Source of the DNA: an uncultured bacterium
GTDB lineage: Bacteria > Cyanobacteriota > Vampirovibrionia > Gastranaerophilales > Gastranaerophilaceae
Length of the DNA: 9,626 nt
Direction: 5' to 3'
NCBI GenBank assembly: GCA_902782905.1
Contig: CACZPB010000001.1
Span: 1-9,626, forward strand
A program made the position numbers and the translations under genes. Below, piece after piece: positions 1 to 6,031 of this stretch. How positions within the stretch are numbered: position 1 is the stretch's first letter; each line of letters begins with the position of its first letter. Under the pieces are notes generated by a model. The model was not told the origin of the DNA and did not search any database. It saw only the letters and a program-made list of their open reading frames with translations.

Positions 1-2
1 AT

Positions 3-860
3 GGCGGCAATACTGCCTGCGTAGAAGTAAGAGTCGGCGGACATCTTATTATTCTTGATGCGGGAACAGGTTTGATAAGCCTCGGCAATGAACTTATGCA
101 AAAATACATTGAATCAGGAACCACTATTACAGACAGAACTCCTGTCAGATGCACAATCCTTTTAAGTCACATTCACCTTGACCACATTCAAGGCTTTCCG
201 TTCTTCAGACCTTCGCACCTTGCCTCTACAAGAATGAGCATGCTCGGCGGGGTTAACTATAATGAAACATTGGAGCAAGAACTTGCAAAACTTCTTTTCA
301 CAAAATCTTTCCCGCTTGATTTGGGTGATATAGCGGCTGATTTAAAAATAATTGACTTGAATGAAACCAATTATATAATATTCAAAAAAGGCTCTGAAAT
401 GCCGGAAGTAATAAGAGTTAATGACCTTAAAGGGAGCGAATATACTGATGAAGATGTTGTTGTTACTTGCTACAAATCTTATGCTCATCCTCAAAACGGT
501 GTATTCGTATATAAAATAGCATACAAAGGCAAAACACTTGTTTATGCAACAGACAAAGAAAGCTACCCTGGAGGGGACAAAAAACTCGTCAAATTTGCTA
601 AAAACTGTGATGTTATAATCCACGATGCGCAATATTCTACAGAAGATTATCTGAGCATTTACGTTCCAAAACAAGGATTTGGGCACTCAACTTTTGAGAT
701 GGCACTAGATAGTAAGCAGCAGATAGGTGCTAAGAAAATGGTATTTTTCCACTATGATCCGGGGTACAACGATGAAAAATTAAAAACTCTTGCAGAAGAA
801 TACGCTTCAGAAGACGCAATTTTTGCTTACGAAGGTTTGGAAATGGATTTGTTTGAATAA
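3..860 (+). CDS. MBL-fold metallo-hydrolase, 5' end missing
   Basis: The frame is open from position 3, so the gene starts before the window; 285 codons are visible. The first residues read GGNTACVEV, then LILDAGTG-like 'IILDAGTG' (Asp19 of the visible part), the usual N-terminal signature of the metallo-beta-lactamase phosphodiesterase branch. The metal motif HxHxDH is 'HIHLDH' at visible residues 56-61. Later ligand candidates are His162 ('YAHP'), Asp184 ('YATD') and His207 ('IHDAQY'), with 'FFHYDP' near the end. About 25 residues are probably missing ('MKV.FWGVRGS' type start in the family). Seen: all MBL motifs are intact. Known: relatives hydrolyse cyclic nucleotide or cyclic phosphate esters, using two metals. 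The exact substrate cannot be read from the sequence. The TTG at 72 is not a credible start because it would remove the first strand and the Asp-containing motif. The next gene begins 17 nt downstream, so the two are probably cotranscribed. Confidence 0.88.
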   Translation, partial: GGNTACVEVRVGGHLIILDAGTGLISLGNELMQKYIESGTTITDRTPVRCTILLSHIHLDHIQGFPFFRPSHLASTRMSMLGGVNYNETLEQELAKLLFTKSFPLDLGDIAADLKIIDLNETNYIIFKKGSEMPEVIRVNDLKGSEYTDEDVVVTCYKSYAHPQNGVFVYKIAYKGKTLVYATDKESYPGGDKKLVKFAKNCDVIIHDAQYSTEDYLSIYVPKQGFGHSTFEMALDSKQQIGAKKMVFFHYDPGYNDEKLKTLAEEYASEDAIFAYEGLEMDLFE

Positions 861-877
861 ATCATTAAACTGATACT

Positions 878-1435
878 ATGAAGAAATTTCTATCAATATT
901 TTTACTGTTAACACTCCTATTTTGCTCGGCATACAGGAAACCATACCGCTATACGATTGATGCTGGCAAGGATGCTTTTTATCACAATAATGTCGGACTG
1001 AATTACCTTGCGGATAGAATTTATTATGCCGCAATACAAGAGTTCAAAATTGCAATACAACTAAGTCCGAACACACAAGCAACAGCTATTTTTAAGAACA
1101 ACTTGGGCGAAACATACACATTTATAGGATATCCTGATATGGCAAGAGTCTGCTTTGAAGACGCCCTAAAATTATACGGCTTAAACTTTAAATACTATAT
1201 GAATTTAGCCAACTGCTATGAAGAACTCGGAATAGTAAATACTAAAATTGCAGAATACCAAGCCTCAACAAGCATTTACGACAAAATAATGCTCGGACTT
1301 TTATATATAAAAACCGGAGAAAAACGCAGAGGAGTAAACACCCTAGACGAAATTTGCCTATCTGAACCAGATTTATTAATAACTCCGGCTATTAGACAGT
1401 ATCTGAGCGAAGTAACTAAGGAGTTACAGCCCTAA
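878..1435 (+). CDS. exported TPR-repeat protein
   Basis: This 185-residue protein has a basic start (MKK) and a hydrophobic stretch at about residues 4-18, so it is probably exported. Cys16 lies in 'LLFCSA', but Phe at -1 is wrong for a lipobox, so cleavage by signal peptidase I near 'CSA' is more likely than lipidation. Residues of about 40-130 show tetratricopeptide helices: 'GLNYLADRIYYAAIQEFKIA' with 'AIQLSPN', 'NLGETYTFIGYPDMARVCFE' with 'DALKLYG', and 'YYMNLANCYEELG'. TPRs mediate protein-protein contacts; no catalytic motif is present and the partner is unknown. It follows the MBL gene by 17 nt with no visible Shine-Dalgarno. A TAAACT box 6 nt before the ATG is a weak possible -10. The stop overlaps the stop of the opposing gene by four bases (CTAA, 1432-1435). 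Confidence 0.85.
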   Translation: MKKFLSIFLLLTLLFCSAYRKPYRYTIDAGKDAFYHNNVGLNYLADRIYYAAIQEFKIAIQLSPNTQATAIFKNNLGETYTFIGYPDMARVCFEDALKLYGLNFKYYMNLANCYEELGIVNTKIAEYQASTSIYDKIMLGLLYIKTGEKRRGVNTLDEICLSEPDLLITPAIRQYLSEVTKELQP

Positions 1436-2016
1436 AAGTATGATTTAAGAGATTTTACGATAGTATTATTTATAATCTCTGCCGCTTTTTTACAGGTTTC
1501 ATTTTTTCTTAGTGAAAAATCCAACACATCATAAGCTGCATCGTTATTACGTGTAAAAACGGTCATTACACTCATAAATTGCTTTATAACTTCCTTAAAC
1601 CCCTCATCACGATGGTGAAAATTCTCGTTCATCATTCTTTTTGTAAGACTTGCCATCAAAGTATATATTTTCATTGAAAGCTTTTCTAAAGATTTATATT
1701 CACTCATAGATTGTTTATCTGTAGCACAAGCTCCCAATCGTTCTAAATCGTTCCCGTTCATTAAGGGCAGGACATCAAAATACAAAATGGGCTTCGCGCC
1801 ATAAACTTGTGATTTAATCATTGTTATTACATCTTTGTCAGCAGAAGATGAATGTCCTATAAGTTTTTTTATTTTTTTATACTCATCCAAATCCGGAGAG
1901 CCAACATTGTCCAATTGTGCAGTAATAAAAGACAAATCGCCATTTGAGCCGTGTAAATTGCTCGTTATAATATTTTTATATCCGGTAAAGTTTTGTGATG
2001 TTGCTGTTATTTTCAT
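1432..2016 (-). CDS. hypothetical protein with N-terminal NFTGYKN motif
   Basis: I do not recognise a function for this 194-residue protein. It has no signal peptide or transmembrane segment. The start 'MKITATSQNFTGYKN' carries an Asn-Phe-x-Gly motif that I associate with many uncharacterised Gastranaerophilales proteins; this is from memory. The rest is predicted to be mainly helical and polar. A Met-rich helix lies at about 110-160 ('MKIYTLMASLTKRMM', 'VIKQFMSVMTVF') and the C-terminus is basic. No Shine-Dalgarno precedes the ATG; a TGt-TTTAAT extended -10 lies 6 nt upstream, so the mRNA may be leaderless. It is divergent from the Memo-AMMECR1 gene and shares a 64-bp intergenic promoter region with it. 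It converges on the TPR gene, with a 4-base stop overlap and no terminator visible between the two. Confidence 0.75.
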   Translation of the reverse strand: MKITATSQNFTGYKNIITSNLHGSNGDLSFITAQLDNVGSPDLDEYKKIKKLIGHSSSADKDVITMIKSQVYGAKPILYFDVLPLMNGNDLERLGACATDKQSMSEYKSLEKLSMKIYTLMASLTKRMMNENFHHRDEGFKEVIKQFMSVMTVFTRNNDAAYDVLDFSLRKNETCKKAAEIINNTIVKSLKSYF

Positions 2017-2022
2017 ATCTGT

Positions 2023-2051
2023 ATTAAAACACGTAAAAATATTTTTTGCTA
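2023..2051 (-). promoter_or_regulatory. probable promoter of the 1432-2016 gene
   Basis: Read on the minus strand, TTTAAT (2028-2023) is preceded by TGT, giving an extended -10 that ends 6 nt before the ATG. Seventeen bases further upstream lies TAGCAA (2051-2046), which matches only 3 of 6 bases of TTGACA. The predicted transcription start falls at or next to the ATG. The -35 support is weak. Confidence 0.45.
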
Positions 2052-2074
2052 TTAAATGTAAATTATTTTATAAT
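2046..2074 (+). promoter_or_regulatory. promoter of the Memo-AMMECR1 gene
   Basis: TTGCTA (2046-2051, 4 of 6 consensus) is separated by exactly 17 bp from a perfect TATAAT (2069-2074). The ATG at 2081 is 7 nt after the last -10 base, which is where transcription normally starts. No purine-rich ribosome site is present, so the message is predicted to be leaderless. Confidence 0.7.
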
Positions 2075-2080
2075 AGCGTT

Positions 2081-3466
2081 ATGAATAAAAATGCAGTTTT
2101 TGCGGGAACATTTTATCCTGCCGAACCGGAAGAACTTAATAACCTTTTAAACTCGTTCAAAGAAGAAACAAATCTTGAATTTAAATCAAAAGCAATCATT
2201 GTTCCGCATGCCGGATATATTTTTTCAGGACATGCTGCAATGTCAGGTTTTCAGCATCTTGAAGCAAACGAAAATATTTTTATTATAGCCCCCTCACACC
2301 ATGAGGAGTTTAACAATATTGCACTGCCTGAATATACATACTTTGATACTCCGCTAGGCAGTCTTGAGGTTAACAACAGGCTCATAAAAGAAATAGCAGA
2401 AAAATTTCCCTGCATTATTGCAAACGAAATTTTTGATAATGAACACGCAATAGAAGTTCAGCTTCCGTTTATACAGAACATTTTTTATACCAAAAAACAA
2501 AGTGCGGCAGATTTTGTTAAAAACCTGAAGAACTTGGGGCACAAGATAAGAATTGTACCAATTCTTGTCGGAAAATGTGACTTTAGACTTATTTCAGATT
2601 TAATTTCTGCATACTGGGAAAACTCATCTTTTGTCATTTCATCCGATTTAAGCCATTTTTATAACCAAAATGAGTGCAGAAAAATTGATACTTATACAGC
2701 AACAATCATCGAAACCGGCAGAATTGATCGATTTGAACCGGAACAAGCCTGCGGACTTATCGGAATTAAAGGACTCGTTGATTTTGCCAATAAAAACAAT
2801 AGTACACTCATCCGCACGGAAATGTACAACTCCGGTGACATAAGTAACGACAAAGAAAGAGTCGTGGGCTACGGTTCTTGGTTTTTATATCCGTCCTCAA
2901 GAAATGATTTTATAGAAAAATTCTACTCAAAAACCATTTTGAACATCGCACGAGAAACTATTACGCTTGCGGCTAAGGGAGGAAATTATATTCCGACAAG
3001 CATTCCTCCGGTTTTAACCGAATATGGCGCTTCGTTTGTCACTATTAAAATAAACGGAGAACTCAGAGGCTGCATCGGCTCAATTTATCCTACAAAACCA
3101 TTAATACTGGATATAATAGATAATGCTAAAAATGCCGCATTCCAAGACCCGAGATTCGAACCGCTCGGAGAAGAAGAACTCTCGCGTATCGAAATTTCAG
3201 TGTCAATACTTTCTGCTATAGAAAAAATAGATTTTAAAGATGAGAGAGATTTGCTCTCCAAAATATACCCTTATGGAATAATAATAGCCGAACGAGACAG
3301 ACGGGCTGTTTATTTACCTGTTGTATGGGAACAGCTTCCTGATAGAGAAATTTTCTTGAATTCCCTAAAAGAAAAAGCAGGACTTCCGCCTACATATTTT
3401 TCAAGAACGTTTGAGGCGTACAAATTTAGTGCACTTTATTTAGAAGATGAAGAACACGCTATTTAA
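2081..3466 (+). CDS. AmmeMemoRadiSam system proteins B and A fused (Memo-AMMECR1)
   Basis: This 461-residue protein has two domains. Residues 1-272 are a Memo domain (AmmeMemoRadiSam protein B): 'AGTFYP', 'PHAGYIFSG' (His43), 'PSHH' (His73/74), 'EHAIEVQLPF' (His122), 'SSDLSHF' (Asp189, His192) and 'ACGLIG' (Cys224). These include the positions that bind metal in human MEMO1. Residues 280-461 are an AMMECR1 domain (protein A), with 'GASFVTI', the signature 'LRGCIGS' (328-334) and 'DPRF'. Known: A, B and a radical SAM protein co-occur in many prokaryotes, and A-B fusions exist. The biochemical role is unresolved and the radical SAM partner is not in this window. The frame is open back to 1835, but I chose the ATG at 2081 because MNKNAVFAGTFYP matches a Memo N-terminus and a TATAAT promoter sits immediately before it. 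The longer version would run antisense through its neighbour. Confidence 0.93.
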   Translation: MNKNAVFAGTFYPAEPEELNNLLNSFKEETNLEFKSKAIIVPHAGYIFSGHAAMSGFQHLEANENIFIIAPSHHEEFNNIALPEYTYFDTPLGSLEVNNRLIKEIAEKFPCIIANEIFDNEHAIEVQLPFIQNIFYTKKQSAADFVKNLKNLGHKIRIVPILVGKCDFRLISDLISAYWENSSFVISSDLSHFYNQNECRKIDTYTATIIETGRIDRFEPEQACGLIGIKGLVDFANKNNSTLIRTEMYNSGDISNDKERVVGYGSWFLYPSSRNDFIEKFYSKTILNIARETITLAAKGGNYIPTSIPPVLTEYGASFVTIKINGELRGCIGSIYPTKPLILDIIDNAKNAAFQDPRFEPLGEEELSRIEISVSILSAIEKIDFKDERDLLSKIYPYGIIIAERDRRAVYLPVVWEQLPDREIFLNSLKEKAGLPPTYFSRTFEAYKFSALYLEDEEHAI

Positions 3467-3479
3467 ACTGCATTTGTGC

Positions 3480-3514
3480 AAAAAAAGAAAACGCCTGAGC
3501 GGTCAACTCAAGCG
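3480..3514 (-). terminator. intrinsic terminator for the 3567-4679 gene
   Basis: CGC-C-TGAG (3492-3499) pairs with CTCA-A-GCG (3507-3514), giving 7 bp plus one C/A mismatch around a 7-nt loop. On the minus strand the stem is followed by TTTTCTTTTTTT (3491-3480). It lies about 50 nt past the minus-strand stop codon. The plus-strand side has no T-run, so it would not stop the Memo-AMMECR1 transcript. Confidence 0.75.
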
Positions 3515-3566
3515 GATAAGGGAAAAGGGAATTGTTTTTATCGGTTATATTGATAACTTTTCAAAA

Positions 3567-4679
3567 TTAACCGAATATACCAAACGTTCTTTCTTCGTTA
3601 TCATTTCTTACAGTTTTCACTGCTTCCATCTCGGTCTTTAAAGCGCTTCTTTCAGTTTCCAGTTTGCTAAGCTCTTTATCAAATTCTGTATCTTTTTTAT
3701 TAATCTTTGCTAATTCGTGCTGATATTCTGCTTCTGCCTTCTTTACATCCGTATCATCAGAAGTTTCCTGCAAATAATTTTCTTTTGTTGAAGTTGCAAC
3801 ACTCGTTTCTGTCCACTCTTTTTTCGTTTTATTGTAAACATTTAGAAGAATTCTTCCGGCGTCGACCATATTGTTAAACCAATCATTACCGACGTTTCCG
3901 TCCTCTGTAAATTTATCTACAGTAGTACATCCTCCGGATTCCTCTATTTGTTCAAAATAGCGAACATAATAATTAAATTTGTCAACGTCATATCCGTCTT
4001 CATTTGGCTTTTCATCAATGTTTTCACACAAATTTTTATAAATATCATTCACACAAGCTGAGTTTGAATACAAAGCTTCGCGGAAATCTGCCAAAGCACC
4101 TTTTATCTCTGATTCATCGCCGTTTTCTTTTGCTGCTTGGAATTTATTATATGCAGATTCTAAAGAACTTGCATTATCACTTTTATGACTCTCATAAGCA
4201 GCTTGCTCGGCATCAGTCATTTCTATTACACTATTAGCAGCCTTTGGTGTTTGTCCGGGGAAGTACCCTTTTTTATCAGAATTGTCTGAATTAAAAGCAC
4301 CGTCACTAAATCCCATCATCAACCACGCAAAGCTGTATTTATCTCCGCCACATATCTCGTACGCTTCTGCCATTTCAACAGGAACTATCGTTTTTCCTGT
4401 CTTAGCATCCGTAATCGCATAATCTGTTTGTCTGCCTTCTACATAAGTGCAAACATTTGCAAAATTTGCATCAACATATCTTGTACCTATGCTATCACTA
4501 TTTTTAAAACCAACTTGTATCTTTGTTGCGTCCAATTTCAAGCAATAATCTTTATAAAGCTCATCTCTTTGTGTTGCAAGAGAAATCTTTGCATCCTCAA
4601 TGCTCTGAGCCTTGTACTCAATGTCATGCATTCTTGAAGTAATTTGTAACAATCTTGCTTGTGACGCTGCCATTCCCAT
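3567..4679 (-). CDS. hypothetical coiled-coil protein, MGMAASQARLLQITSRMHD family
   Basis: I cannot assign a function to this 370-residue protein. Residues 1-50 form a polar amphipathic helix ('MGMAASQARLLQITSRMHDI'). I recall this start as recurring in paralogous uncharacterised Gastranaerophilales proteins. The C-terminal 65 residues are also strongly helical and heptad-like ('HELAKINKKDTEFDKELSKL', then 'ETERSALKTEMEAVK') and end in 'FGIFG'. The acidic central part (about 60-290) is rich in Asp, Asn and Ser, with scattered Cys. There is no signal peptide or membrane segment. Helical ends around a variable middle resemble the general plan of flagellar filament and hook-associated proteins, but I see no diagnostic motif and do not claim it. 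AAGGA lies 11 nt before the first ATG, a rather long spacing. A second in-frame ATG is at codon 3. It is transcribed alone and ends at a clear terminator. Confidence 0.8.
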   Translation of the reverse strand: MGMAASQARLLQITSRMHDIEYKAQSIEDAKISLATQRDELYKDYCLKLDATKIQVGFKNSDSIGTRYVDANFANVCTYVEGRQTDYAITDAKTGKTIVPVEMAEAYEICGGDKYSFAWLMMGFSDGAFNSDNSDKKGYFPGQTPKAANSVIEMTDAEQAAYESHKSDNASSLESAYNKFQAAKENGDESEIKGALADFREALYSNSACVNDIYKNLCENIDEKPNEDGYDVDKFNYYVRYFEQIEESGGCTTVDKFTEDGNVGNDWFNNMVDAGRILLNVYNKTKKEWTETSVATSTKENYLQETSDDTDVKKAEAEYQHELAKINKKDTEFDKELSKLETERSALKTEMEAVKTVRNDNEERTFGIFG

Positions 4680-4760
4680 ATCGGTATTTGTCCTTATTTT
4701 TTCCCTGTATCATGCATTACGGCATTTTTTATCTAAAACTTTAGGGTTTTTGATAATTTT

Positions 4761-4788
4761 GTTACAAAACTTTATGAAGTTTTGTAAC
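4761..4788. repeat. perfect 12-bp inverted repeat, possible operator
   Basis: GTTACAAAACTT (4761-4772) and AAGTTTTGTAAC (4777-4788) are perfect inverted copies around TATG. The repeat lies 82 bp upstream of the minus-strand gene at 4679, in a gene-free region with no gene on either side that needs termination here. On the plus strand it is followed only by GTTTTG, a poor tail. A related half-site, GTAACAAAC, occurs near 4846. A dimeric repressor site is a reasonable guess. An AT-rich hairpin in an RNA is the alternative. Confidence 0.55.
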
Positions 4789-4822
4789 GTTTTGGGCTGC
4801 TATTGAAATTCGGAACATTTTA

Positions 4823-4922
4823 TATACTTTATATATATGTAAGATGTAACAAACAAATTTTAATCCCTAAATCCCTTCCTAACTAATTTTCCTGCTTCTC
4901 GTTTCCCGAGAAGTTTTTTTTT
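4823..4922 (+). ncRNA. candidate small RNA with C-rich unpaired region
   Basis: No coding frame precedes the strong intrinsic terminator at 4895-4922, which implies a noncoding plus-strand transcript. A TATACT -10-like box lies at 4823-4828, but no well-spaced -35 was found; TTGAAA at 4803 is only 14 bp away. The 5' end is therefore uncertain and the start given is only an outer limit. From about 4835 to the terminator stem the sequence is AT-rich with little pairing potential. It contains three C-runs in 'ATCCCTAAATCCCTTCC' (4862-4879). Unpaired UCCC motifs like these are used by several bacterial sRNAs to pair with Shine-Dalgarno sequences. This is a prediction from layout only. It could instead be the remnant 3' end of a lost gene. 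Confidence 0.4.
4895..4922 (+). terminator. strong orphan intrinsic terminator
   Basis: CTTCTCG (4895-4901) pairs perfectly with CGAGAAG (4907-4913) around TTTCC, followed directly by nine T (4914-4922). This is a textbook rho-independent terminator on the plus strand. The nearest upstream gene is on the opposite strand and points away, so the transcript it ends is not a recognised gene. Confidence 0.85.
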
Positions 4923-4927
4923 GATGT

Positions 4928-5085
4928 GGGGGGGGGGTAAATATAACTTAGATTAAATTGAGACTACAAGTTCAGTGCAAAGGAGTAAATATAACTTTGC
5001 TTAAATTGAGACTACAAGCTCAGTGTAGAGGAGGGGGGGGAAAATGTAATTTTGCTTTTATTGAAACCTACGAGTCGGGTGTTTC
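4928..5085. repeat. three degenerate 48-bp tandem units with poly-G runs
   Basis: Unit 1 is 4937-4984 and unit 2 is 4985-5032. Both are 48 bp and nearly identical, starting GTAAATATAACTT and sharing TTAAATTGAGACTACAAG-type cores with AGTG before the end. A third, diverged unit runs from about 5040 to 5085 (ATGTAATTTTGCTT, ATTGAAACCTACGAG). G-runs sit at the unit boundaries: G10 at 4928-4937 and G8 at 5033-5040, in the same place as the GGAG joining units 1 and 2. Each unit can form a small hairpin: TGAG with CTCA in unit 2, TTCA (one G-U pair) in unit 1, and GAAAC with GTTTC in unit 3. No coding frame runs through them. Confidence 0.8.
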
Positions 5086-5093
5086 TCTATTCT

Positions 5094-5114
5094 CCCTCGC
5101 CCTACGGGAGAGGG
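5094..5114. repeat. REP-like GC-rich hairpin
   Basis: CCCTC-G-CCC (5094-5102) pairs with GGG-A-GAGGG (5106-5114) around TAC, giving 8 GC-rich bp with one G/A mismatch. It contrasts sharply with the AT-rich surroundings. The 'CCCTCxCCC...GGGxGAGGG' pattern followed by 'AGGGGTGAGGG' resembles widespread intergenic REP-type repeats of other bacteria. That match is from memory. No REP-associated transposase is in the window. Confidence 0.55.
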
Positions 5115-5131
5115 CAGGGGTGAGGGTGGGG
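5106..5131 (+). other. G-quadruplex motif upstream of the pilin promoter
   Basis: Five G-runs of three or four are separated by loops of 1-3 nt: GGG-AGA-GGG-CA-GGGG-TGA-GGG-T-GGGG. This meets the usual G4 pattern on the plus strand. It overlaps the right arm of the REP-like hairpin, so the two structures would compete. It ends 55 bp before the pilin -10 box. Confidence 0.6.
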
Positions 5132-5183
5132 ATATAAGATAAAAATGTATTTTAGGCAATGTATGGATTAAAGGAGCCAAACA

Positions 5184-5192
5184 TGCTATAAT
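5184..5192 (+). promoter_or_regulatory. extended -10 promoter of the pilin gene
   Basis: TGC-TATAAT is a perfect extended -10. The hexamer 17 bp upstream (TGGATT, 5164-5169) is only a partial -35. Transcription is predicted to start near 5199, leaving a leader of about 15 nt. Confidence 0.65.
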
Positions 5193-5203
5193 CATTAAAA
5201 AAC

Positions 5204-5210
5204 GAGGTGA
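5204..5210 (+). promoter_or_regulatory. Shine-Dalgarno of the pilin gene
   Basis: GAGGTGA is complementary to the 16S 3' end; the GAGG core ends 6 nt before the ATG at 5214. This fixes the pilin start. Confidence 0.8.
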
Positions 5211-5213
5211 TTT

Positions 5214-5999
5214 ATGATAAAAAAAGGATTTACTCTACAAGAGACTCTTATAACACTTGCTGTTATAGGTATTGTTGCGGCACTTACTATTCCTGCAATA
5301 GTTAAGCTAAAACCAAGTGATATAAAAACAAAATATTTGAAAGCATACAATACACTAACAAATGTAACAGAAGATTTGCTTGGAGATTCATCATTATATT
5401 GGCAAACATACAACAATGCCGGACAACCGAGATGTTTTGGTTTAGATTGTAAAAGTGTTCCTATTGACGGAAGCATTCCAGCTGATATAAGAACTGCAAT
5501 ATCCGGTAATACTAACCAAAAATATGCAAGGCTTTTTGCAATGAAAATGCATACGGTAGATGGTATAAGCTGTAGTGGCAATACATGCACCTTTGATACA
5601 ACCGATGGAGTTCATTGGAGCATTACCGCATCAGGTGACACACACAATATAAGCATTAATACAAAACCTGAAAATGCCGACCAAAATTGTACATACTCTA
5701 ATGATTGTACAAAACCGGCTCTTTTCACTTTTAGCATAAGCAGAGACGGAAATATTCAGGCTACAGACTGTTTAGGTACAGCATTTCTAATGAACCCGGA
5801 AAAAACAAGTGACATAAGTGCTGATTTACTTAAGGCTAAGTTGTTATATATTACACCATCGATGCCTTCTAATGACATTAAAGATAAAATTGAGAGCGAT
5901 TTTGATAATAATTCTCTTTCGGATAAAATCAATGATTCTACATCAATTAAACCAACAAATAATTTAGAAGGAGCTGAAAACATTACCAGAAATTTTTAA
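5214..5999 (+). CDS. type IV pilin-like / type II secretion pseudopilin
   Basis: This 261-residue prepilin has a short basic leader, MIKKG, cut by prepilin peptidase before Phe6. The mature N-terminus is FTLQE, with Glu at +5, followed by a hydrophobic helix (residues 11-31, 'TLITLAVIGIVAALTIPAIV') that anchors it in the membrane and packs in the pilus core. The globular part has seven Cys at 74/79, 120/125, 159/165 and 186; the first six fall in three close pairs, so disulfides are likely. 'FSISRDGNIQATDC' fits a terminal beta strand of minor pilins. The last 45 residues are polar and acidic, with a 'DFDNNS' stretch, and are probably flexible. It is a single gene with its own extended -10 and good Shine-Dalgarno, downstream of the repeat-rich region. 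No assembly ATPase or other pilus gene is in the window. A minor pilin or adhesive subunit is likely, but the exact role is unknown. Confidence 0.9.
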   Translation: MIKKGFTLQETLITLAVIGIVAALTIPAIVKLKPSDIKTKYLKAYNTLTNVTEDLLGDSSLYWQTYNNAGQPRCFGLDCKSVPIDGSIPADIRTAISGNTNQKYARLFAMKMHTVDGISCSGNTCTFDTTDGVHWSITASGDTHNISINTKPENADQNCTYSNDCTKPALFTFSISRDGNIQATDCLGTAFLMNPEKTSDISADLLKAKLLYITPSMPSNDIKDKIESDFDNNSLSDKINDSTSIKPTNNLEGAENITRNF

Positions 6000-6031
6000 A
6001 ATGTAAAACTTGTTTGAAGTTTTTCAAACAA
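5998..6031 (-). terminator. probable terminator overlapping the decarboxylase stop codon
   Basis: TTGTTTGAA (6010-6018) and TTCAAACAA (6023-6031) form a perfect 9-bp stem with a GTTT loop. On the minus strand the stem is followed by GTTTTACATTTT. The stem includes the TGA stop (6026-6024) of the decarboxylase gene. Low GC makes it a modest terminator. The plus side, leaving the pilin gene, lacks a T-run. Confidence 0.5.

Noticed and set aside
72..74. TTG as start of the MBL gene
   Set aside because: The same frame is open to the window edge and encodes GGNTACVEV and the ILDAGTG motif needed for the fold.
1412..1427. GTAACT-AAGG-AGTTAC hairpin near the convergent gene ends
   Set aside because: Only 6 bp and no T-run on either strand, so not supported as a terminator.
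1835..2080. 82-codon upstream extension of the Memo-AMMECR1 frame
   Set aside because: It runs antisense through the 1432-2016 gene and across a clear promoter; the Memo domain starts at the ATG at 2081.
3541..3574. TCGGTTA / TAACCGA inverted repeat around the end of the coiled-coil gene
   Set aside because: The 20-nt loop and lack of a T-run make a functional hairpin unlikely; the real terminator is at 3480-3514.
3447..3641. 64-codon plus-strand frame after the Memo-AMMECR1 gene
   Set aside because: Lys/Arg-rich translation of terminator and antisense sequence, no ribosome site, no family resemblance.
4937..5032. CRISPR-like array
   Set aside because: Units abut directly without unique spacers, and only two to three degenerate copies exist.
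5171..5191. AAGGAG followed 6 nt later by ATG CTA TAA upstream of the pilin gene
   Set aside because: A two-codon frame with a good Shine-Dalgarno, but it overlaps the pilin -10 and would not be in that transcript; probably chance.
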